A stretch of 64,000 nucleotides of DNA from JADKAV01 sp963732355 (GTDB lineage: Bacteria; Actinomycetota; Actinomycetes; S36-B12; UBA10799): NCBI GenBank assembly GCA_963732355.1, contig CAVSZD010000007.1:558001-622000 (forward strand), written 5' to 3'. The position numbers and the translations under genes are program-made. Positions 36,784-44,956 of the stretch are shown piece by piece (positions within the stretch are counted from its first letter, which is position 1; each line of letters starts with the position of its first letter). A model generated the notes under the pieces. The model did no database searches, was not told the DNA's origin, and saw only the letters and a list, made by a program, of their open reading frames with translations.

Positions 36784-37947
36784 TTAGAGCGTGGGGGCAG
36801 GACCTTTGAGCGAGACCGCGTGCGCGCTGGCCGCCGGCGGTGTGAGCAGGTCACCCCGCCAGGACTGCCGCAGGGTGCGCACGCCCACCACAACCCAGGC
36901 CAGCAGCAGAACCGCGTACAGGAACACCGCGAACCACTCGAACACGGCCAGGTCTGTGTGCTTGGCGAGTTGGCTGGTGCCGGTTACGCAGGTTCCGACG
37001 GGAAAGGTGAACGACCACCATGTGAGGGCGAATCCCATGCTGCGCTTGTGGGCGCGAATGGTGAGCGCGACAGCGATCGGCATCCACAGCAGCATGAACC
37101 CCCACATCGGAACCCCGAAAACCACAGCGAAGGCGTCCAGGGCGGTGGACAAAGGCGGCGCCACGGCACCGAGGGCGGCCGTGCCCAGGGCCCCGGCGGC
37201 GGTGATCGACTGTCCAACCGGGCCGAGCACGACCCAGAGCGTCGGGACCCGCGCCGACCCCGAGGTGCCGAAGTGGGCCAACCGGCTCCAGATCAGGGTG
37301 ATGATGATCAGTGAAGTGACCAGGCTCATCCCGAAGAAGGCGTAACAGAGCAGGAGCAACGTCTCCCGCAGCTCTCCGGCAGGCACGTGTGGAACCAGGA
37401 GTGCACCAACAGCGGCCGAAACCATCGGCGGGACCACCGGCATCAGCCAGCCGCCGAAGGCCCCGTCCTGACGGACCTCCAGGCTGGTGAACAACCGGTA
37501 TGGCACGGCAACGGCCGTGATCAGTCCAAGGACCGTGCCCACCCCCCACAGCACCCAAGCGATACCGACCGCGGCGCTCTCGCCCAGGTACTGCTGACCG
37601 ACCAGCACCGTGGCCGAGGCAACGGTCATGAGCGCCATCGGCGGAGCTCCGAAGAACTGGATGGCGATGGCGTCGTCGGCTATGGCCCGGATGTTCTGCG
37701 GGTGCCGGGCCCAGTTCAATGGCACCGCGATCAGCAGCGCCAGCAGCAGCACCGCGGCCAGCCCCCACGCGAGTGTGGTGATCCATGCCGGAACCGCGAA
37801 CGGCAAAGTCGCCCCTGCCACCGCCACGATGCCTGTGCCCATGACAGAGGCGAACCAGTTGGGTCCCAGGATCACCTGACCATCGATGGGCGAGCCCAGC
37901 ACGCCGAGAAGGCGTTGCGAGACGGACGTCGAAGTACTGGTGGGCAC
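36784..37947 (-). CDS. TDT-family transporter (TehA/SSU1-like)
   Basis: A 387-residue membrane protein with about ten spans. GPNWFASVMGTGIVAVA near 28 is the opening motif of the tellurite-resistance/dicarboxylate transporter family, which includes sulfite exporters (SSU1), malate permeases and anion channels. It is divergent from an SsuA/TauA-like ABC operon with an Rrf2 regulator, sharing about 120 bp of promoter. That context favours export of sulfite or a related anion released from sulfonates, but this is an inference. Confidence 0.78.
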   Translation of the reverse strand: MPTSTSTSVSQRLLGVLGSPIDGQVILGPNWFASVMGTGIVAVAGATLPFAVPAWITTLAWGLAAVLLLALLIAVPLNWARHPQNIRAIADDAIAIQFFGAPPMALMTVASATVLVGQQYLGESAAVGIAWVLWGVGTVLGLITAVAVPYRLFTSLEVRQDGAFGGWLMPVVPPMVSAAVGALLVPHVPAGELRETLLLLCYAFFGMSLVTSLIIITLIWSRLAHFGTSGSARVPTLWVVLGPVGQSITAAGALGTAALGAVAPPLSTALDAFAVVFGVPMWGFMLLWMPIAVALTIRAHKRSMGFALTWWSFTFPVGTCVTGTSQLAKHTDLAVFEWFAVFLYAVLLLAWVVVGVRTLRQSWRGDLLTPPAASAHAVSLKGPAPTL

Positions 37948-37995
37948 AGCGGAAACGGTAGTCCAGGGACCTTCGCTTTGCGTCTCCTTCCTTAC

Positions 37996-38046
37996 CCAAG
38001 TGAGTTAGTCGGAATACATGTGTTATATTCCCAAGTAAGTAAGTAG
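37996..38046. promoter_or_regulatory. Probable operator in the TDT / ABC divergent promoter
   Basis: Two direct repeats, CCAAGTGAGTTAGT (37996-38009) and CCAAGTAAGTAAGT (38031-38044), lie 35 bp apart. Between them is the inverted repeat GGAATA (38011-38016), nine bases, TATTCC (38026-38031). A TATATT at 38024-38029 could be a -10 for the rightward operon, so a protein bound here would block it. The AT-rich character stands out. GGAAT/ATTCC half-sites resemble those of CymR-type Rrf2 repressors, and an Rrf2 gene ends this operon. Confidence 0.55.
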
Positions 38047-38070
38047 ACAACAATCAATTAAGGAGTCAAC

Positions 38071-39158
38071 ATGAAGATCCCCCGCAAGATTCCTTCCGGT
38101 GGCCGCAGCCATGATGGTGCTGGGTTCGATGGCAGCGTGCTCCTCCGGGGATTCCTCTGAGTGCTTCGGCTTCCGGCGAACCCGCCGCCTCCGAGATCAA
38201 GACCGTGCGCCTCGGCTTCTTCCCCAACCTGACTCACGCCCCCGCACTGGTCGGGCTTCAGGAGGGCCTCTTCAAGGACGCGGTCAAACCGCTCGGAATC
38301 ACCGTCACGCCGACTGCGTTCAACGCCGGCCCGGACGCCGTGACCGCCCTGTTCGGCAACTCCCTGGACATCGCGTACATCGGCCCGAACCCAACCATCA
38401 GCGCATACACCCAATCCAATGGTGAAGCGGTGAAGGTCATCGCCGGGGTCGCCTCCGGCGGCGCTGCGCTGGTCGTGAACCCGGACATCAAGACCGCGGC
38501 CGACCTCAAGGGCAAAGCGCTTGCCACCCCGCAGCTGGGCAACACCCAGGACGTCGCCCTTCGGTACTGGCTCAAGCAACAGGGTCTGACCACCACAGTC
38601 GAGGGCGGCGGAGACGTTTCGATCAAGCCGCAAGCCAACGCCGACGGCCTCACTGCCTACGGCGCCGACCAGATCCAGGGCGCATGGGTACCCGAGCCGT
38701 GGGTCTCGGAGTATGTGGCCAAGGGTGCGAAGGTCTTGGTCAACGAGAAGGACCTGTGGCCCGACGGAAAGTTCGTGACCACCAACCTTCTGGTGCGCAG
38801 CCAGTTCCTCCAGGAGCACCCCGATGTAGTGCAGGCAGTACTGGACGCCCACGTTGAAGCACTCGAGCTGATCGCCAAGGACCCGAAGCAGGCCAAGAGC
38901 GATGCCAACGCCGCGCTTCAAAGCCTCACCGGCAGCCAGTTGGACCCGGCGATCCTCGACAGCGCCTGGACGCAGGTCGAGTTCACTGCTGATCCGCTGC
39001 CGGCCACCCTGGTCGCATCAGCCCAGCACGCCGCAGACGTGGGCCTGCTCGACCAGGCGGAGATCGACGCCGCGGGAGGTCTGCCCGGCACCCTTTACGA
39101 CCTCTCCTTCATCAACAAGTCGCTGGCGAACGCTGGCTTGGATGAGGTGCAACAGTGA
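38071..39158 (+). CDS. ABC substrate-binding lipoprotein, SsuA/TauA-like (two frameshifts)
   Basis: Binding protein of a sulfonate/taurine/nitrate-type importer. The mature domain is intact from about 38187: VRLGFFPNLTHAPALVGLQ, a GPNPTISAY ligand loop and a GAWVPEPW motif. The lipoprotein signal is spread over three frames. ATG 38071 has AAGGAG upstream and reads MKIP; removing one C from the C5 run 38079-38083 gives a good signal with lipobox SMAAC. Removing one more base around 38136-38160 joins it to the mature part. Either assembly indels or a disabled gene explain this. Confidence 0.8.
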
Positions 39159-39901
39159 CGCTCACCCTGGAGACCCGTGAACAGACCGCGCTCCGGGTGC
39201 GGGCTGTGACCAAGGTCTTCGATTCCGACGAAGGCCGCACGGCAGCCCTGCACGGCGTCGACCTTGACGTCAGGCAGGGGGAGTTCGTCACGGTCGTGGG
39301 TCACAGCGGCTGCGGCAAGACGACTCTGCTGAACATCGTGGCGGGCCTCGACACGCCCAGTTCGGGCGCTGTCGAGGTCTGCGGACGCACCGCGCTGATG
39401 TTCCAGGACGCCACGCTGTTGCCCTGGTTGACAGCCCGCCAGAACGTGGAACTCGCGCTCAAACTGCGCGGCGTTCCCCGTTCGCGGCGCAAGGACGAGG
39501 CTGATGAACTGCTCGACGTGGTACGGCTCTCCGGTTCGGCCACCCGTCGCCCGCACGAGCTGTCCGGCGGCATGCGCCAACGTGTCTCACTGGCACGCTG
39601 CCTTGCCCAGAATGCCGATCTGGTACTCATGGACGAGCCTCTGGGCGCACTGGACGCCATGACCCGCGATCTGCTGCACGACGAGATCGAACGGGTGGTG
39701 CGCGAGCGCGACCTGACCGTCATGTTCGTCACGCACAACATGCGCGAGGCGGTCCGTCTGGGCGATCGGGTCATTCTGATGGCGTACGGGAAGATCGTGC
39801 ACGAGCAGATCGTGAACCTGCCGCACCCGCGGATCATGGACAGCGCAGCTGTGGCTGAGCGGGCTGGTGACCTCACCCGACGACTGCATGAGGCGGCCTG
39901 A
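39155..39901 (+). CDS. ABC ATPase, SsuB/TauB-like
   Basis: A 248-residue single-domain importer ATPase. Walker A GHSGCGKTTLLN near 49, Q-loop MFQDATLLPW near 87, signature LSGGMRQRVSLAR near 133 and Walker B LVLMDEPLGALD near 155, followed by a THNMREAVRL H-loop. The GTG start overlaps the binding-protein stop (GTGA). It works with the permease downstream; substrate class is inferred from the binding protein. Confidence 0.9.
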   Translation: MTLTLETREQTALRVRAVTKVFDSDEGRTAALHGVDLDVRQGEFVTVVGHSGCGKTTLLNIVAGLDTPSSGAVEVCGRTALMFQDATLLPWLTARQNVELALKLRGVPRSRRKDEADELLDVVRLSGSATRRPHELSGGMRQRVSLARCLAQNADLVLMDEPLGALDAMTRDLLHDEIERVVRERDLTVMFVTHNMREAVRLGDRVILMAYGKIVHEQIVNLPHPRIMDSAAVAERAGDLTRRLHEAA

Positions 39902-39902
39902 C

Positions 39903-40739
39903 ATGGCAACTGATGTCCTAACACCGGTGGTAGATGTTCTACCCGAACCCAAACGTGACTCGACGTTGTCGCGAATCTGGGCATGGAGTTGGCCAAAGCT
40001 CATGGCCGTGGGCCTGGTGCTGGTCGCGTGGCAACTGGTGGTGTGGTCCGGCTGGCGACCCGAATACGTCCTGCCTGGTCCCATCACCACGTTGCAAGCG
40101 GTCTGGGAAATGATGGGCACCGACCGCTTCTGGAGTGCCATCGCTACCACCTTGACGCGGGCTGTCGCTGGCTTCGCGCTGGCCCTGCTGATCGGCACGA
40201 CACTGGGAATCCTGGTGGCCCGCATCCGGCCGTTGCGGCTGGCAGTCGGGGCGTTGATCACCGGCCTGCAGACCATGCCCTCGATCTCATGGTTCCCGCT
40301 GGCGATCCTGCTGTTCGGGATCAACGAACAGGCAATCCTGTTCGTTGTGGTACTCGGTGCGGCACCCAGTATCGCCAACGGCGTGATCTCGGGCGTCGAC
40401 CAGGTCCCACCGGCCTTCTGGCGACTGGGACACGTCCTCGGTGCTGGACCGGTCTCGATGTACCGCAACATCATCCTTCCGGCGGCCCTGCCCGGCTACG
40501 TCAGCGGCCTGACGCAAGGTTGGGCCTTTGCCTGGCGCTCCTTGATGGCCGGTGAACTTCTGGTCATCATCGCGGAGCGGCCATCGCTGGGCGCCCAACT
40601 TGAGTTCGCCCGACAACTGGCCAAGGCGCCACAACTGCTGGGCACGATGCTGGTGATCCTGGTGATCGGAATGTTGGTGGACGGACTGTTCTCGAGCTTC
40701 GCGCGCAGGTTGCGCGAGCGACGGGGATTGGCGACATGA
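39903..40739 (+). CDS. ABC permease, SsuC/TauC-like
   Basis: A 278-residue BPD_transp_1 permease with about six spans. The cytoplasmic EAA-type loop is seen as DQVPPAFWRLGHVLGAGPVS near 175. LQTMPSISWFPLAILLFG near 127 is typical of the nitrate/sulfonate/taurine group. The ATG at 39903 has GAGG nine bases upstream; a longer in-frame start overlaps the ATPase gene. The stop overlaps the ATG of the Rrf2 gene. Confidence 0.9.
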   Translation: MATDVLTPVVDVLPEPKRDSTLSRIWAWSWPKLMAVGLVLVAWQLVVWSGWRPEYVLPGPITTLQAVWEMMGTDRFWSAIATTLTRAVAGFALALLIGTTLGILVARIRPLRLAVGALITGLQTMPSISWFPLAILLFGINEQAILFVVVLGAAPSIANGVISGVDQVPPAFWRLGHVLGAGPVSMYRNIILPAALPGYVSGLTQGWAFAWRSLMAGELLVIIAERPSLGAQLEFARQLAKAPQLLGTMLVILVIGMLVDGLFSSFARRLRERRGLAT

Positions 40740-41251
40740 CCTCTCATGCTGGCATTGTCCGCAAGAAGCGGGACAATGCCAGCATGCAGATATCGGCGAG
40801 GGTGGACTACGCGCTGCGCGCCCTCACCGAACTTGCCGTGGCATGGGACGAAGACCCCCGTCAGCTGCTCAAGGGCGACTGGCTAGCAGGCCGCCAGGAC
40901 ATTCCCGTCCGGTTCCTGGAAGGGATCCTCGGTCAACTGCGCCGCGCTGGCCTCGTGGTCAGTCAGCGCGGAGCCGACGGCGGCTATCGCTTGGCCCAGG
41001 CACCTGCGCAGATCAGTGTGGCCGACGTGATCCGGGTACTGGACGGACCGCTGGGGGCGGTGCGCAGCCAGGCACCCGAGGACGCGACCTACAACGGCAC
41101 GGCCGAGCACCTGCGCACCGTGTGGGTGGCCACCCGGGCAGCGATGCGCGAGGTGTTGGAGAACACCAGCGTGGCCGACGTCGTGGCCGGGCACTTCTCG
41201 GCGGACGTTCAGGCCCTCATCGCCGTGCCCGGCGCGTGGGACCGGCGCTGA
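40736..41251 (+). CDS. Rrf2-family transcriptional regulator
   Basis: A 171-residue winged-helix regulator. QISARVDYALRALTELAVA is the Rrf2 N-terminal signature and GGYRLAQAPAQISVADVIR the wing and following helix. It has no cysteine at all, so it cannot hold an Fe-S cluster as IscR or NsrR do; a metabolite-responsive CymR-like mode is more likely. ATG 40736 overlaps the permease stop and has GGGGA eight bases upstream. The family-typical start is ATG 40784, which lies inside a hairpin arm. Confidence 0.85.
   Translation: MTSHAGIVRKKRDNASMQISARVDYALRALTELAVAWDEDPRQLLKGDWLAGRQDIPVRFLEGILGQLRRAGLVVSQRGADGGYRLAQAPAQISVADVIRVLDGPLGAVRSQAPEDATYNGTAEHLRTVWVATRAAMREVLENTSVADVVAGHFSADVQALIAVPGAWDRR
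40745..40786. promoter_or_regulatory. Long inverted repeat over the Rrf2 gene start
   Basis: CATGCTGGCATTGTCCGC (40745-40762) and GCGGGACAATGCCAGCATG (40768-40786) are complementary except for one bulged base, with a 5-nt AAGAA loop. The ATG at 40784 lies in the right arm. It could be an operator for autorepression, a terminator for the ABC operon or an RNA hairpin that hides the start codon. Confidence 0.7.
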
Positions 41252-41253
41252 CC

Positions 41254-42945
41254 TCAGGTCACCGCGACGATCGGCAGCCGTAGGGCGCCGGGTGCTGAGT
41301 CCGGAACCACCGGCTCCTTGGGAGCAACCGGGGCGACCCGGCGGTAGGCCTGTCCCAGTCCCGGACGAACATCGGTCTCGCCCTTGTTCGGCCACAGGGA
41401 CATCGCCCGTTCGGCCTGCGCTGTGATGGTCAGCGACGGGTTGACGCCCAGGTTCGCCGACACGGCAGCACCATCCACGACGTGCAGACCGGGGTGGCCG
41501 TACACGCGGTGGTACGGGTCGATGACGCCGTTGTCCGCCGAATCGCTGATGGCGCAGCCGCCGACGAAGTGTGCGGTCATCGGGGCACTGATGAGGTCCC
41601 CCAGGTTCCCGCCCGGCAGTCCGTCGATGCGGGCGCTGAGCAGGCGAGCCGCCTCGTTACCGGCCGGGATCCACGTCGGGTTGGGTTCACCGTCACCCTG
41701 CTTGGAGGTCAGCGACCACCGACCGAAGCGACCCTTCTTGCCGCTGACGGTCAGTGAGTTGTCCACGGACTGCATGACCAGCAAGATGATGCTGCGCTCC
41801 GACCAGCCGCGCAGGTCCACGAACCGGCGGGCGTCTGCACGGTGTGCGACCAAGGCCTTGACCCAGGTCTTCCACCGGGGCTCACCTTCGACCTCATCGG
41901 TCAGCACCGTCGCCAGCGCCCCCATCACGTTGGAGCCCTTTCCGTAGCGGCACGGCTCGATGTGGGTGTGCGGTTCGGGGAAGAAGCTCGAGGTGATCGC
42001 CACACCTTGGTGGTAGTTGCGACTGCGGTCGTTCGTGAACGCACCGAGCAGCGACTCGGAGTTCGAGCGCGAGAGCTTCCCAAGTGCCGGGGACAGGTTC
42101 GGCAGTCTTCCGGTGTCCTTCATCTTGTGCAGCAGTCGCTGGGTGTTGTACGCGCCGGCGGCCATGATCACCTGCCGGGCGTAGATGCGCCGACTGGTGT
42201 CGCGGCGCGAGTCGGTGCGCTTGACATCGATCGCATAACCCTCGCCGAACTGCTCCAGCCCGGTGACCGTGGTCAGCGGCTGGATCTCCGCGCCGGCGCT
42301 CTCCGCGAGGTGCAGGTAGTTCTTGACCAGCGTGTTCTTGGCGTTGTGGCGGCAGCCCGTCATACATTCGCCGCACTCGGTGCAGCCCGTGCGCTCAGGT
42401 CCGCGGCCGCCGAAGTACGGGTCTTCCTTGGTGACACCCGGACCGTCGCCGAAGTAGACGCCTACTGGAGTCATCCGGAAGGTATCGCCAACGCCCATCT
42501 CTTCAGCCACAGCCTTGAGCTCGACGTCAGCTGGTGTCATGGTCGGGTTGTCGACCACTCCGAGCATGCGCTGGGCCTGGTCGTAGTGAGCGGAGAGCTC
42601 GGACTGCCAGTCGGTGATGTGGGCCCACTGCTTGTCCTTGAAGAACGGCTCCGGCGGGACGTACAGCGTGTTGGCGTACACCAGCGAACCGCCACCGACC
42701 CCGGCACCGGCCAGGATCACCGCGTCGGGCAGCACGTGGATGCGCTGAATGCCGTAGCAACCCAGTGCCGGCGCCCAGAGGAAACGGTTGGTGCGCCACG
42801 AGGTCTTCGGGAAGTCCGCGTCCTCAAAGCGGCGACCCGCCTCGATCACCAGAACCCGGTAGCCCTTTTCAGTCAGGCGTAGTGCTGCCACGGATCCGCC
42901 GAAACCGGATCCGATGATCGCCACGTCGTAGTCGAACTGTTCCAT
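41254..42945 (-). CDS. GMC-type FAD oxidoreductase with Cys cluster
   Basis: A 563-residue FAD-dependent oxidoreductase related to cholesterol oxidase-like GMC enzymes. The FAD motif is VAIIGSGFGGSVAALRL near 8. TGCTECGECMTGCRHNAKNT near 190 holds four cysteines in a C-x2-C-x2-C-x3-C pattern, as in a ferredoxin-like site. The C-terminal half has GGCAISDSADNGVIDPYHRV and NPSLTITAQAERAM. The ATG at 42945 overlaps the aldehyde dehydrogenase stop by one base (TGATG). An alcohol-to-aldehyde oxidation feeding that enzyme is inferred. Confidence 0.82.
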   Translation of the reverse strand: MEQFDYDVAIIGSGFGGSVAALRLTEKGYRVLVIEAGRRFEDADFPKTSWRTNRFLWAPALGCYGIQRIHVLPDAVILAGAGVGGGSLVYANTLYVPPEPFFKDKQWAHITDWQSELSAHYDQAQRMLGVVDNPTMTPADVELKAVAEEMGVGDTFRMTPVGVYFGDGPGVTKEDPYFGGRGPERTGCTECGECMTGCRHNAKNTLVKNYLHLAESAGAEIQPLTTVTGLEQFGEGYAIDVKRTDSRRDTSRRIYARQVIMAAGAYNTQRLLHKMKDTGRLPNLSPALGKLSRSNSESLLGAFTNDRSRNYHQGVAITSSFFPEPHTHIEPCRYGKGSNVMGALATVLTDEVEGEPRWKTWVKALVAHRADARRFVDLRGWSERSIILLVMQSVDNSLTVSGKKGRFGRWSLTSKQGDGEPNPTWIPAGNEAARLLSARIDGLPGGNLGDLISAPMTAHFVGGCAISDSADNGVIDPYHRVYGHPGLHVVDGAAVSANLGVNPSLTITAQAERAMSLWPNKGETDVRPGLGQAYRRVAPVAPKEPVVPDSAPGALRLPIVAVT

Positions 42946-44516
42946 CAGGACATCCCCATCTTCTTCATCGCGGCCAATGATGCGGCCATGAAATGAGCCC
43001 ACTGTTCGTCATCCATGCCGAACTGTGGCGCGATCCGCACCAGACGCTGCACAGCGACTGTCTGCGATTCGGTGTACTTCAACAATCCCTCGGTACCGTG
43101 GCGGCGCCCGATTCCAGACGCCCCCATTCCGCCCATCGGCGCAGAAGTCGTCCCCCAAGCCGATGCATAACCCTCATTGATGTTCACCGTGCCGGCCTTG
43201 AGCCTGGCGGCCACCTTGCGCCCGTGTTTGGTGTCGCGGGTCAGCACGGAGGCGTTGAGGCCGTACTCGGTGTCATTGGCGCGCTCGATGGCCTCTTCGT
43301 CGTTCTGGACCTTATAGAGGCTGACGACCGGACCGAAGGTTTCATTGATGCAGGCACGCATCTCCCGAGTGACCCCCTCGAGCACCGTCGGCTCGAAGAA
43401 CAAGGGCCCGACGTCCGGACGAGGCTTGCCGCCCACTAGCGCGGTCGCACCCTTGGCCATGGCGTCTTCGACATGTTCGGTCACGGTGTTCAGCTGCTTC
43501 TCGTTGATCAGCGAGCCCATGTCCGAACCCCAGCCGACCCCGGCCTGCAGACGCATCCCGCGCACGCGCTCAACGAACCGGGCCACAAACTCGTCGTAGA
43601 TCTTCTCGTTGATGTACATCCGCTCCATGGAGATGCACAACTGACCGGAGTTGCTGAAGCAGGCGCGCACGGCGATCTCCGAGGCACGCTCGATGTCGGC
43701 GTCTGCCAGGACGAGCATTGCGTTCTTGCCGCCCAGTTCCATCGAACAACTGATCAGCCGCTGCCCGCATTGCTCGGCCAGTTGCCTTCCGACCGGCGTT
43801 GAACCGGTGAACATCAGGTAGTCGGAGTGGTCCACGATCGCCGGGCCGATGACTGCGCCAGGACCGACAACCACCTGCACCAGGCCTTCAGGAATTCCCG
43901 CTTCTCGCATCAGGCGTACGGCCCAAAGCGCCGTGAGTGCTGTCTGGGAGTCGGGCTTGAGCACGATTGCGTTGCCGGCCAGCAGTGCTGGGATGGCATC
44001 GGATACAGCCAGTGTCAATGGGTAGTTCCACGGCGCGATCACCCCGACCACACCCTTGGGGTGACGGATCTCGCTGACAGCTGTCAGCACCGGCAGCACG
44101 CCGCGGTGGCGCACGGGTGCGAGTTTCTTGGGGGCCACCCGCGCGTAGTGCCGGGATGTGAGCAATACGTCGAGGAACTCCTCGGACGCATCAGAGCGCG
44201 CCTTGCCCGTCTCCAGCTGGATGAGGTCCAAGGTGGTCGAGCGGTGCTCGAGCATCACATCGTGCAAGCGCAGGATGACCTTGGCGCGTTCTTTGGGGGT
44301 CCACTGGGCCCAGCGCTTCTGTGCCCGGCGCGCGGTCTCGAAAGCGAGTTCAACATCCTCAGCAGTGCTGATCGGGATTTCAGCAAGCGGCTCCAGCGTG
44401 AACGGTGAGATGGAAGTCAGGGTCTCCGCCCGAGGCGAGGCCACCACTTGTGCGATCAGGCTTTTCACGTCGATTCCGGCCACTTGGGGCGCGGTCTTCT
44501 CCGCGGCAATGGTCAT
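42945..44516 (-). CDS. Aldehyde dehydrogenase, succinate-semialdehyde type
   Basis: NAD(P)-dependent aldehyde dehydrogenase of 523 residues. VGVIAPWNYPLTLAVSDAI near 155 is the nucleotide region, SMELGGKNAMLV near 258 the catalytic Glu and SNSGQLCISMERM near 290 the catalytic Cys. It resembles the actinobacterial succinic-semialdehyde dehydrogenase (GabD2) group, though ALDH substrates are hard to assign by sequence. It is coupled to the GMC oxidoreductase downstream. Confidence 0.85.
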   Translation of the reverse strand: MTIAAEKTAPQVAGIDVKSLIAQVVASPRAETLTSISPFTLEPLAEIPISTAEDVELAFETARRAQKRWAQWTPKERAKVILRLHDVMLEHRSTTLDLIQLETGKARSDASEEFLDVLLTSRHYARVAPKKLAPVRHRGVLPVLTAVSEIRHPKGVVGVIAPWNYPLTLAVSDAIPALLAGNAIVLKPDSQTALTALWAVRLMREAGIPEGLVQVVVGPGAVIGPAIVDHSDYLMFTGSTPVGRQLAEQCGQRLISCSMELGGKNAMLVLADADIERASEIAVRACFSNSGQLCISMERMYINEKIYDEFVARFVERVRGMRLQAGVGWGSDMGSLINEKQLNTVTEHVEDAMAKGATALVGGKPRPDVGPLFFEPTVLEGVTREMRACINETFGPVVSLYKVQNDEEAIERANDTEYGLNASVLTRDTKHGRKVAARLKAGTVNINEGYASAWGTTSAPMGGMGASGIGRRHGTEGLLKYTESQTVAVQRLVRIAPQFGMDDEQWAHFMAASLAAMKKMGMS

Positions 44517-44638
44517 GGCGTCAGCCTAAACCGGTCACGTGTGTGGCGAACCTGGAACGGTTAAACCGGGGCGAGGCACCGCGGGGCGGATGCGGCGGTG
44601 GGGCGGGGCGGATGGGGCGCGGCGGATGGGGCGCCCGC

Positions 44639-44706
44639 GTTAGAGGTTGTGCTGTTGGTTAGCGAATCCACGCGTTGTTTCTCTAACCAACAGCACAACC
44701 TCTAAC
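44639..44706. repeat. 68-bp palindromic element, copy 5
   Basis: A 24-bp perfect stem identical in sequence to copy 4, with the loop CGAATCCACGCGTTGTTTCT. Same orientation as copies 1-4. The left flank GCCCGC is kept; the right flank is CGGGACC instead of CAGGA. It lies in the 440-bp gap between the aldehyde dehydrogenase and L,D-transpeptidase genes, which also holds G-rich repeats on its left. Confidence 0.92.
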
Positions 44707-44707
44707 C

Positions 44708-44766
44708 GGGACCAGCCGGGGTAACCGGGACCAGCCGGGGTAACCGGGACCAGCCGGGACCGGGGC
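44708..44766. repeat. Tandem 19-bp repeat, three copies
   Basis: The unit GGGACCAGCCGGGGTAACC starts at 44708 and 44727, with a partial third copy at 44746. It begins one base after palindrome copy 5 and runs into further GGGGCC-rich sequence up to 44790. Confidence 0.85.
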
Positions 44767-44791
44767 CCCGGGGCCAGCCGGGGTCCCCGGG

Positions 44792-44830
44792 CAAGCAAAG
44801 CTGGAAACCGACAACTAACTCGCCGAAAAG
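44792..44830. repeat. Single CAAGCAAAGCTGGAA element
   Basis: CAAGCAAAGCTGGAAACCGA followed by CAACTAACTCGCCGAAAAG matches the 29.3-29.6 kb cluster over about 39 bp with a few substitutions. It is the only place in the window where this family and the 68-bp palindrome share one intergenic space. Confidence 0.85.
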
Positions 44831-44956
44831 CAACACCACCCACACCCCCGAGCCGAAAGTCGAACGCGTCACCGGTCCCGCCCACCCCCGTGCCCGACTA
44901 CCGGTGCCTTACTCGTTTGAATCGGACGTTCAGCTGTTGTGCGTTACATTGGCTCA

